Part shown: positions 1-5,323 of the stretch, piece after piece
Position numbering within the stretch: position 1 is the stretch's first letter
Layout of the letters: each line of letters starts with the position of its first letter
Origin: Rickettsiales bacterium
Lineage (GTDB): Bacteria; Pseudomonadota; Alphaproteobacteria; TMED127
Length of the DNA stretch: 5,323 bases
Direction: 5' to 3'
NCBI GenBank assembly: GCA_002706585.1
Contig: PALU01000044.1
Location: 8,337-13,659 of the forward strand
The notes under the pieces: generated by a model
Database searches by the model: none
What the model was told of the DNA's origin: nothing
The model's input: only the letters and a program-made list of their open reading frames with translations
Translations under genes and position numbers: made by a program

Positions 1-1017
1 TAGTATTTTTTTTACAAATTCGCCCGACACCATTCCAGTTTTTTCTATATTTAAATAAAGATAAAAAGCTCCAAATGGTTTAAAAAATTTAATCTTTTTA
101 ATTTCGGATAATTTTTTAATTAAAATATCTCTACCTTTTTTGTAGTTATTCACAATTAGTTCTAATTCTTTCAAACAATCAAAAACTTTTATTGCTGAGT
201 ATTGCCCAATATTTGAAGAAGAAATAAATAAATTCTGAGATAATTTTAAAAAACTTCCTTTTAAATTTTTTGGAACAATAACCCAGCCAAGTCTCCAACC
301 TGGCATACAGAAAAATTTTGAGAAACTATTAACAACTAAAACATTTGGCCCAAAAATTTTCATTGAATAGGTTTTCTTTTCATATTCAATACCGTGATAA
401 ATTTCATCTGAAATTAAAGTAATTTTTTGCTTTTCACAAAAATTGTAGATAAACTTTAGCTCATCCTTAGAAAAAACTTGCCCTGTATGATTATTCGGGT
501 TAGATAAAACTAATCCATCTAAATCTTTAAAGTTTTTAATTTTAGTAATGTCAATTTTACCAAAATTATTTTTGTCCGATGGAATTTCTATAACATCTAG
601 ATTTAAAGACTTTAAAATATTTCTGTAAGCCGGATAAACCGGGCTGAAGATTGCTATTTTATCTCCAGGATCAAAACATGCTAAAAAAGATAATATAAAA
701 GCACCCGAAGATCCTGTAGTAATAAAAATTTGATCTGAATCAATTTCTATGTTTTTTATTTTTTTATAATAATCAGAGATTTGTTTTCTTAATTCAAATA
801 TACCATTTGATGGGGTATATCCTGGAATTTGAGAATTAATCAATCTTTTAGCTTCTTTTTGAACTACAAGTGGAGTTTTATTTAGTGGTTCTCCTAACTC
901 TAAATGAAATATTTTTTTCCCATTTTCTTCTAAAAGCTTTGATTGTTGAAGAACATCCATTACCAAAAAGGAGTCAATTTTTGATCTTTTAGAGGGTAAA
1001 TAAGTATTTTTTTTCAT
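1..1017 (-). CDS. Class I/II PLP-dependent aminotransferase (AspC-like, COG0436 type), C-terminus cut by window edge
   Basis: The minus-strand frame runs from an ATG at 1017 to the window edge without a stop: 339 residues of a family usually near 380-400, so about 40-60 C-terminal residues are missing. It is a fold-type I, PLP-dependent aminotransferase of the cytoplasm, moving amino groups between amino acids and 2-oxoacids; the substrate cannot be told from sequence. Visible motifs in order are LGEP (41-44), GYTPSNG (66-72), TTGSSGA (100-106, phosphate-binding region), NPNNHTG (173-179), SDEIY (203-207, Asp204 pairing with the PLP ring nitrogen) and SFSKFFCMPGWRLGW (231-245), with Lys234 as the Schiff-base lysine and Arg242 in the cofactor region. 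The odd point is His177, where the family has Pro in NPxNPTG. No clear Shine-Dalgarno sequence precedes the ATG. The gene is divergent from the M48 gene, 31 bp away. The family call is secure; aspartate specificity is only a guess. Confidence 0.93.
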   Translation of the reverse strand, partial: MKKNTYLPSKRSKIDSFLVMDVLQQSKLLEENGKKIFHLELGEPLNKTPLVVQKEAKRLINSQIPGYTPSNGIFELRKQISDYYKKIKNIEIDSDQIFITTGSSGAFILSFLACFDPGDKIAIFSPVYPAYRNILKSLNLDVIEIPSDKNNFGKIDITKIKNFKDLDGLVLSNPNNHTGQVFSKDELKFIYNFCEKQKITLISDEIYHGIEYEKKTYSMKIFGPNVLVVNSFSKFFCMPGWRLGWVIVPKNLKGSFLKLSQNLFISSSNIGQYSAIKVFDCLKELELIVNNYKKGRDILIKKLSEIKKIKFFKPFGAFYLYLNIEKTGMVSGEFVKKIL

Positions 1018-1048
1018 TTAAATAAAATGTTATTAATAATAAAGAAAA
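1018..1048. promoter_or_regulatory. Short divergent intergenic region with palindrome and candidate overlapping -10 elements
   Basis: Only 31 bp separate the start codons of the aminotransferase (minus) and the M48 protease (plus), so promoters for both must lie here or inside the coding ends. Positions 1030-1039 read ttattaataa, a perfect 10-bp palindrome. On the plus strand AATAAT (1035-1040) matches the sigma70 -10 consensus at 5 of 6 bases. On the minus strand TATTAT (1041-1036) also matches 5 of 6. The two candidates overlap almost completely. A weak TTTTCA (1011-1016) could serve as a plus-strand -35 with an 18-bp spacer. Such matches are common by chance in A+T-rich DNA, so this is inference, not a proven promoter. 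Confidence 0.4.
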
Positions 1049-2365
1049 ATGTACATTAGATTAATAATTATTTTAATATTTGTTAGTTTCTTCTCAAATG
1101 ATTTAAAATCAAAAGAGTTAAATATAATTCGTGATGCCGAAATAGAAAACTTTCTCAAGGACATATCAAGTGTTCTTCTTGAAAGCGTAGAGGCAAAAGA
1201 AAATAAGTTAGAGTTTTATTTAGATAATAAAAAATATGTCAATGCATCTGTGATTCCTGGCCCTAAGTTTTTTTTTACTACTAAATTATTATTAGATAGT
1301 GAAAGTTTAGATCAAATTGCTGGTGTTGTAGCTCATGAATTAGGTCATGTACTAGGAGGACATTTTACGAAAATTAATAAAGCTTATAAGGATTCAGCAT
1401 TTATATCAATTTTGTCTACAATTTTAGCAATAGGCGCAACTGTAGGAGGTTCACCAGAAGCAGGAAATGCTCTTATACTTGGTGGTCAACATTTCAGTCA
1501 AGCAAATTTATTAGCATTTTCGAGAACTCAAGAATCATTTGCTGATCAAACATCAATAAGACTCCTTAATAATTCAGGTTTTTCAATTAATGGATTAGTT
1601 CAAATGTTTAAACTTTTAGAAAAAAACGAAAAATTTAAAAGATATAATCCATATTTTCTTACTCATCCACTTTCAAGTAAAAGAAAACAAGATGTTAAAA
1701 TTCATGCTAAAAATCAAAAAAATATTAAAGAATTTCCTGAATTAAAAAATCGTTATAAATTAATTAAAGCAAAATTAAATGGTTTCTTTCTAGATAAAGA
1801 AATTCTTCATAGTAGATATAATAGAATTGATAATATTGAGAGCTTTTATGCGTTTTCGCTGAGAAATTACAAAGTAGGTAAAGTTAAAAAGGCGATCCAA
1901 TATATTGACAAATGTATAGAGATTAAACCACATAATCCATACTTTAGAGAGCTTAAAGGTCAAATATATTATGAAAATGGAAACATTAGGAATGCTATAA
2001 AACAATTCAGACATGCTATAGATCTTTCGCCTAACGAAAAAAGTTTTAAACTTTTCTTAGCAAAAGCGCTTTATAATGAAAATAGTATAGAAAGTTTTAA
2101 TGAATCTATCAAATTGCTATGGAATTATATTAAAAATGATAATTTTCCTTTAGAAGCTTGGCATTATTTAGGATTAAATTATGGAAAACTTAAAAAGTTT
2201 GATTATTCTTCATATGCGTTTGCTGAAAAGTTTTTTCTAGTTAATCAAATAAAAAATGCTAAAATTCATATGGAAAAAGTAAAAAGAATTTCTAAAGATC
2301 CATTTATATTAAATAAAATTGCTGATCTTGAGTATGAAATAAATAAGAAAGAAAAAAATGAATAA
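1049..2365 (+). CDS. Secreted M48 family zinc metalloprotease with C-terminal TPR repeats (BepA/YfgC-like, COG4783 type)
   Basis: The 438-residue protein begins with an export signal: MYIR followed by a hydrophobic stretch at 5-15. The cleavage site is unclear, since no neat AxA motif follows. The M48 zinc site is HELGH at 96-100 (His96 and His100 as ligands, Glu97 catalytic), extended as HELGHVLGGHF. The third ligand is probably Glu162 in SRTQESFAD, with Asp166 after it. THPLSSKR (205-212) fits the His-containing loop that, as I recall, regulates zinc access in E. coli BepA. Residues about 265-430 form helical TPR-like repeats; the clearest are 265-296 and 299-330 (the second ends in AIDLSPNE). 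BepA acts in the periplasm in assembly and quality control of outer-membrane beta-barrel proteins, and a similar role is inferred here. The ATG at 1049 is the only sensible start, with the purine-rich aaagaaaa just upstream. The 3' end overlaps aroQ by 8 bp. Confidence 0.92.
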   Translation: MYIRLIIILIFVSFFSNDLKSKELNIIRDAEIENFLKDISSVLLESVEAKENKLEFYLDNKKYVNASVIPGPKFFFTTKLLLDSESLDQIAGVVAHELGHVLGGHFTKINKAYKDSAFISILSTILAIGATVGGSPEAGNALILGGQHFSQANLLAFSRTQESFADQTSIRLLNNSGFSINGLVQMFKLLEKNEKFKRYNPYFLTHPLSSKRKQDVKIHAKNQKNIKEFPELKNRYKLIKAKLNGFFLDKEILHSRYNRIDNIESFYAFSLRNYKVGKVKKAIQYIDKCIEIKPHNPYFRELKGQIYYENGNIRNAIKQFRHAIDLSPNEKSFKLFLAKALYNENSIESFNESIKLLWNYIKNDNFPLEAWHYLGLNYGKLKKFDYSSYAFAEKFFLVNQIKNAKIHMEKVKRISKDPFILNKIADLEYEINKKEKNE

Positions 2366-2789
2366 AATTTTAATTATCAACGGACCGAATTTAAACTTAT
2401 TAGGTGAAAGAGAACAAAATATCTATGGAAAAAAGACAATGAAAGATATAGAAGAGGAATGCAAAATTGAAGGAAAAAACAATGGTTTTAAAATAACTTT
2501 TTTTCAAAGCAACTCTGAGAGTGAAATTATTGATATGATCCAGAAATCTTCAACCTATAAAAGTCTAATAATTAACGCTGGAGCTTTTACGCATACGTCA
2601 ATTGCAATACATGATGCACTTAAAATTTTAAAAATACCAATAATTGAGGTTCATATTTCAAACATATATCAACGAGAAGATTTCAGAAAAAATTCATTTG
2701 TGAGTTCAGTTGCAAATGGTATCATAGTCGGATTTGGAACTGACGTTTATCTTATTGCAATAAGATCAATCAATCATCTTCTTAAGTAA
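2358..2789 (+). CDS. aroQ: 3-dehydroquinate dehydratase, type II
   Basis: AroQ converts 3-dehydroquinate to 3-dehydroshikimate, the third step of the shikimate pathway to aromatic amino acids; type II enzymes are cytoplasmic dodecamers. The 143-residue length is standard (about 140-150). The N-terminus IINGPNLNLLGERE is the family signature. The active site looks complete by motif position: Arg18 and Tyr23 on the lid loop, Asn73 in INAG, His79 in FTHTS, Glu97 and His99 in IEVHISN, Arg106 and Arg110 in QREDFR. Small departures are SSVA at 116-119, where SPVA is usual, and GTDVY at 127-131, where GAxGY is usual. The ATG lies inside the 3' end of the M48 gene (8-bp overlap, different frame) after a purine-rich aagaaagaa, which suggests translational coupling. 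Next comes accB after a 6-bp gap, the common alphaproteobacterial order. Confidence 0.96.
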   Translation: MNKILIINGPNLNLLGEREQNIYGKKTMKDIEEECKIEGKNNGFKITFFQSNSESEIIDMIQKSSTYKSLIINAGAFTHTSIAIHDALKILKIPIIEVHISNIYQREDFRKNSFVSSVANGIIVGFGTDVYLIAIRSINHLLK

Positions 2790-2795
2790 TTGTTT

Positions 2796-3221
2796 ATGAC
2801 AAAATATGATAAAAATTTAATTACTGAACTTTCCGATTTAATGGAAAAAAATAACTTATCTGGATTAAAATTCTCAGATGGAAAAAACAGTTATGAGTTA
2901 ACTAAAAAAGATAATAGTTTAAGTTTTAAACCAATCCCAAGTCTTCCAAAAAAAGAATCACTGGATAAGAACAAAAAAATTGATAATGATAAATCACTAA
3001 AGTCACCACTTGTAGGTACTGCTTATTTATCGCCAGAGCCTGGAGCCAAAAAATTTGTTGAAGTTGGAGAAAATGTTAAACTTGGGCAGGTATTACTAAT
3101 AATTGAAGCTATGAAGACTATGAATGAAATTACCGCTGATAAAGAAGGTGTTATCAAGAAAATTTTTATTAAAAATGGATCTCCAGTAGAGTTTGGTGAA
3201 CCATTAGTTTTAATTGAATAA
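2796..3221 (+). CDS. accB: Biotin carboxyl carrier protein of acetyl-CoA carboxylase (BCCP)
   Basis: AccB carries the biotin that shuttles CO2 from biotin carboxylase (AccC) to the carboxyltransferase (AccA/AccD) in malonyl-CoA synthesis for fatty acids. The protein is 141 residues from the ATG at 2796. Residues 1-45 form the N-terminal helical and strand region (LITELSDLMEKNNLSGLKF), 46-68 are a low-complexity Lys/Asp/Ser linker, and about 69-141 are the biotinyl domain. The biotinylation motif is EAMKTMN with Lys107 as the acceptor. A 'thumb' loop, SPEPGAKKF (79-87), matches the type found in bacterial AccB but not in most other biotinyl domains. A TTG two codons earlier (2790) is in frame, but the ATG is preferred because the family starts close to MxKxDxxLI. 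No clear Shine-Dalgarno sequence is visible. The stop codon overlaps the accC start in TAATG. Confidence 0.96.
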   Translation: MTKYDKNLITELSDLMEKNNLSGLKFSDGKNSYELTKKDNSLSFKPIPSLPKKESLDKNKKIDNDKSLKSPLVGTAYLSPEPGAKKFVEVGENVKLGQVLLIIEAMKTMNEITADKEGVIKKIFIKNGSPVEFGEPLVLIE

Positions 3222-4552
3222 TGCTAAAAAAAATTTTAGTTGCTAATAGAGGTGAAATCGCTTTAAGAATTCTTCGAGCTTGCAAAGAGCTTGGTGTTAA
3301 AACAGTCGTCGTTCATTCAACTGCTGATGAGAAGGAAATGTTTGTAAGATTAGCTGATGAAAGTGTTTGTATCGGACCACCACAAGTTAAAAATTCATAC
3401 TTAAATATTCCAGCTATTATTTCTGCGGCAACAATTGCTAATGTAGATGCCATACATCCAGGTGTAGGTTTTCTCTCAGAAAATTTTGAGTTCGCAAAAG
3501 TTGTTAATGATCATGGTTTTAAATTTATTGGGCCAAAACATGAACATATCAAAATAATGGCCAACAAAGTTAAAGCAAAATCTATTGCAAAAAAAATTGG
3601 TTTACCAGTTATTCCAGGTAGTTCTAAAAACATAAAAAATTTAACTGAGGCAAGATTAGTTTGTAAGGAAATAGGTTATCCTATTTTAATAAAAGCAACT
3701 AATGGTGGTGGAGGTAGAGGTATTAAAAAGGTATTATCTGAGAATCAACTTAAAGAAAATTTTATTTTAGCCAAAAAGGAAGCTGAAAAAAGCTTTGGAA
3801 ACGATGATGTATATTTTGAAAAATACTTAGAAAATCCTAGACATATAGAAGTTCAAATTATTGGTGACAGTAAGGGTACAATTCTCCATATTGGTGAAAG
3901 AGAATGTTCAATTCAGAGAAGAAGTCAAAAAATAATCGAAGAATGCCCTTCTCCTGGAATCAATAACCAAGAAAGAGCATATTTAAATGAGATTTCATTA
4001 GATGCAATGAATAAGATTGGGTATGAAAATCTAGGAACAATTGAATATCTTTATAGTGAGGGAAAATTTTATTTTATTGAGATGAATACAAGACTGCAAG
4101 TTGAGCATACAATCACTGAGGAAGTTTATAATTTGGATATAGTGAAAGAACAAATAAATATAGCAGCAGGGCAAAGTATATCATTCAAACAAGACGAGAT
4201 TATTAAGAAATGCCACTCCATAGAGTGTAGAATAAATGCTGAAAATCCCAATACATTTTTTCCATCATCTGGAATTGTAAAAACATATCATTCTCCTGGA
4301 GGTCCTGGTATTAGAATTGATTCATGTTTATATACGGGTTGTAATATTACTTCTTTCTATGATGGAATGATTTCAAAAATAATTGCAAGTGGAAAAGATC
4401 GCAATGAATGTATCATGAGACTAAAAAGAGCTTTAGATGAATATGTTATTGAAGGTGTAGAGACAAATATTCCACTTTTTCTAAAGATTTTAAATCAACC
4501 AAATTTTAAAAAAGGTAATTTTAATATAAATTGGCTAGAAACAATTCAATAA
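3221..4552 (+). CDS. accC: Biotin carboxylase subunit of acetyl-CoA carboxylase
   Basis: AccC uses ATP and bicarbonate to carboxylate the biotin on AccB. At 443 residues it is collinear with E. coli AccC (449 as I recall). Domains in order are the N-terminal biotin carboxylase domain (1-114, starting KKILVANRGEIALRI), the ATP-grasp domain (about 115-330) and the C-terminal domain (about 331-443, with ECRINAENPNTFFPSSG). Aligned by eye to E. coli, Lys116, Lys158, the Gly-rich loop NGGGGRG (161-167), Lys237, Glu275, Glu287, Asn289, Arg291, Gln293, Glu295 and Arg337 are all kept. Three substitutions stand out: Val82 for Tyr82 in HPGYGFLSEN, Ser235 for His236 in QRRHQK, and Thr297 for Pro in VEHPVTE. 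The last two are tolerated positions in related carboxylases. The start overlaps the accB stop by 1 bp, so 1:1 translational coupling is likely. No methylcrotonyl- or propionyl-type fusion domain is present, and the accB partner supports the acetyl-CoA assignment. Confidence 0.96.
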   Translation: MLKKILVANRGEIALRILRACKELGVKTVVVHSTADEKEMFVRLADESVCIGPPQVKNSYLNIPAIISAATIANVDAIHPGVGFLSENFEFAKVVNDHGFKFIGPKHEHIKIMANKVKAKSIAKKIGLPVIPGSSKNIKNLTEARLVCKEIGYPILIKATNGGGGRGIKKVLSENQLKENFILAKKEAEKSFGNDDVYFEKYLENPRHIEVQIIGDSKGTILHIGERECSIQRRSQKIIEECPSPGINNQERAYLNEISLDAMNKIGYENLGTIEYLYSEGKFYFIEMNTRLQVEHTITEEVYNLDIVKEQINIAAGQSISFKQDEIIKKCHSIECRINAENPNTFFPSSGIVKTYHSPGGPGIRIDSCLYTGCNITSFYDGMISKIIASGKDRNECIMRLKRALDEYVIEGVETNIPLFLKILNQPNFKKGNFNINWLETIQ

Positions 4553-4558
4553 ATAATA

Positions 4559-5179
4559 ATGTTTCTTTCTCCTAAAATAGTTCTAAATGGTTATTACAAA
4601 GGAATTTTTCCTATGGCTGATTCTATTGATGACCCATACATATATTGGGTTGATCCAAAAGAAAGAGGAATTATTTTTCTGGATAATTTTAGATTTTCAG
4701 CAAGTTTAAAAAAATTTGTAAAAAAAAAACCTTATACTGTAAAAGTTAATAAAAATTTCCATGAAGTTATAAAATTTTGTTCAAATAACTCGAGAAGAGA
4801 AACCTCATGGATCAATAAACAAATAATTGAAAATTACATACATTTACATGAAATTGGAAAAGCTAAATCTATTGAATGTTATTTCGAAAATAATTTAGTT
4901 GGTGGACTTTACGGAATTATAATGGGTAAATTTTTTTGTGGAGAAAGCATGTTTAGTTTAAAGAAAAATTCTAGCAAGGTGGCACTTGTTCATTTAGCTG
5001 CATATCTCAAACAAGGAGGTTTTAAATTTATTGATACTCAATTCTTCTCAAACCATTTGGAACAATTTGGTACCATAAAAGTTTCTAGAGAAAAATTTTT
5101 AAAAATTCTTGAAAAAAATAGAGATGATAAATTATCTTTTCCAAAGCAATTAACCAAAAATGTATTAGATTATTTTTGA
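4559..5179 (+). CDS. aat: Leucyl/phenylalanyl-tRNA--protein transferase
   Basis: Aat transfers Leu or Phe from charged tRNA to proteins with N-terminal Arg or Lys, marking them for ClpS/ClpAP degradation (bacterial N-end rule), in the cytoplasm. The 206 residues fit the family (about 200-235). Motifs seen are GYYKGIFPM (11-19), YWVDPKERG (29-37, the alphaproteobacterial form), TSWI (82-85), LHEIGKAKSIE (96-106), NLVGGLYGI (112-120), FFCGESMFS (125-133), SSK (138-140), FIDTQF (157-162) and NHLEQFG (165-171). In E. coli the residues around GESMFS and DxQ line the active site and are kept here. Tyr108 replaces the Trp usual after SxExW, and Lys103 replaces the usual His in AHSxE. A run of ten A (4720-4729) encodes a Lys triplet at 55-57. 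The ATG lies 6 bp after the accC stop with no visible Shine-Dalgarno sequence. The gene closes the operon, tail-to-tail with the next gene. Confidence 0.94.
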   Translation: MFLSPKIVLNGYYKGIFPMADSIDDPYIYWVDPKERGIIFLDNFRFSASLKKFVKKKPYTVKVNKNFHEVIKFCSNNSRRETSWINKQIIENYIHLHEIGKAKSIECYFENNLVGGLYGIIMGKFFCGESMFSLKKNSSKVALVHLAAYLKQGGFKFIDTQFFSNHLEQFGTIKVSREKFLKILEKNRDDKLSFPKQLTKNVLDYF

Positions 5180-5323
5180 TAATTTCTTAATTCTTTCATA
5201 AAAATTGGATCTTTAATCAAACATTCTTCTAGTTTAAAGTCAAAAATTGGATTTGTAGGAGTATTAAGGTATTTAGAAGATTTAAATATCCAACCTAAAA
5301 AATCTTTTGATTTATTCTCATTT
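5170..5323 (-). CDS. C-terminal end of a probable DUF2155 (COG4765) family protein, cut by window edge
   Basis: A minus-strand frame enters from the right edge and stays open for 50 codons to a TAA at 5172-5170, too short and too incomplete to show a start. Its translation contains FLGWIFKSS, then TNPIFDFKLEEC. This matches, from memory, the C-terminal signature of DUF2155 proteins (FxGWMFASS, a short spacer, HPVYDVWxxxC): GW, F, SS, P, the aromatic-Asp pair, L and Cys all fall in place. DUF2155 is an uncharacterised family, mostly alphaproteobacterial, usually with an export signal, and commonly encoded just after aat. That context raises confidence in this short match. Here the usual HP is NP, and 16 residues follow the Cys (IKDPIFMKELRNYQK and preceding Leu). 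The stop lies inside the aat 3' end, giving a 10-bp convergent overlap. Plus-strand frames in the same stretch close at once and contain no ATG. Molecular function is unknown. Confidence 0.68.
   Translation of the reverse strand, partial: NENKSKDFLGWIFKSSKYLNTPTNPIFDFKLEECLIKDPIFMKELRNYQK

Larger units (their letters stand above)
1049..5179 (+). other. Probable operon: M48 protease - aroQ - accB - accC - aat
   Basis: Five plus-strand genes follow each other with an 8-bp overlap (2358-2365), a 6-bp gap (2790-2795), a 1-bp TAATG overlap (3221) and a 6-bp gap (4553-4558). There is no room for an internal promoter or terminator outside coding sequence, so a single transcript starting near 1047 is the simplest reading. 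The accB-accC junction is the tightest, fitting the need for matched amounts of the two subunits. No hairpin-plus-T terminator is visible after aat; the convergent gene begins its stop inside aat, so transcription may end by Rho or within the neighbour. Operon membership is inferred from spacing only. Confidence 0.75.

Noticed and set aside
1790..2014. Minus-strand open frame of 74 codons inside the M48 gene
   Set aside because: It lies wholly antisense to the TPR region of a clearly coding gene, has no recognisable motif, and its hydrophobic composition is what antisense of Lys/Asn/Glu-rich A+T-rich coding sequence gives.
2790..2795. TTG at 2790 as the accB start, adding two residues
   Set aside because: The ATG at 2796 is a stronger start codon and gives the usual AccB N-terminus. 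TTG directly abutting the aroQ stop has no supporting ribosome binding site.
3110..3130. EAMKTMN rather than EAMKMMN at the AccB biotinylation site
   Set aside because: The acceptor Lys and both flanking Met positions fit the family, and Thr after the Lys is common in alphaproteobacterial AccB, so it is not unusual.
3923..4111. AccC Ser235 (His in E. coli) and Thr297 (Pro in VEHPVTE) as possible defects
   Set aside because: Both positions vary among biotin-dependent carboxylases as I recall (His/Asn/Phe/Ser and Pro/Thr), so they are not evidence of lost activity.
5180..5323. Intrinsic terminator or RNA gene after aat
   Set aside because: I saw no G+C-rich stem with a following T run and no tRNA-like or structured element; the stretch is better explained by the minus-strand coding frame.
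1..5323. Novel defence, mobile or secondary-metabolite system
   Set aside because: Every substantial open frame belongs to a housekeeping family or to DUF2155, and no direct repeats, terminal inverted repeats, integrase, transposase or toxin-antitoxin pair was found by reading both strands.

Overview
The window is A+T-rich DNA (roughly 70% A+T by eye) packed with genes on both strands, with only short gaps. It looks like a streamlined alphaproteobacterium, most likely a marine SAR11-type (Pelagibacterales-like) lineage. This rests on base composition, the near absence of spacers, the gene order, and alphaproteobacterial motif variants: Aat has YWVDPKERG, where E. coli has WWSPDPR, and AccB has EAMKTMN. 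The lineage is an inference; the gene families are read directly.

Layout. Positions 1-1017 (minus strand) hold most of a class I PLP-dependent aminotransferase that runs off the left edge. A 31-bp divergent spacer with a perfect 10-bp palindrome separates it from a five-gene plus-strand run. That run is a secreted M48 metalloprotease with C-terminal TPRs (1049-2365), aroQ (2358-2789), accB (2796-3221), accC (3221-4552) and aat (4559-5179). Junctions inside the run are an 8-bp overlap, a 6-bp gap, a 1-bp TAATG overlap and a 6-bp gap, so it is probably one operon. At the right edge a minus-strand reading frame (5170 to the edge) overlaps the 3' end of aat by 10 bp. Its translation resembles the C-terminal end of the DUF2155 family.

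Functions. AccB and AccC are the biotin carrier and biotin carboxylase half of acetyl-CoA carboxylase, the first step of fatty acid synthesis. AroQ is the third step of the shikimate pathway. Aat adds Leu or Phe to N-termini of proteins for N-end-rule degradation. The M48/TPR protein is probably an envelope protease or chaperone of the BepA type. These jobs are not one pathway; the set is a conserved chromosomal neighbourhood rather than a dedicated system.

I found no mobile element, CRISPR array, RNA gene or new multi-gene system. The points worth a second look are substitutions at usually conserved active-site positions (aminotransferase His177, AccC Val82, Aat Tyr108), the compact divergent promoter region, and the local rearrangement (no dsbA-like gene before aroQ, DUF2155 convergent with aat).
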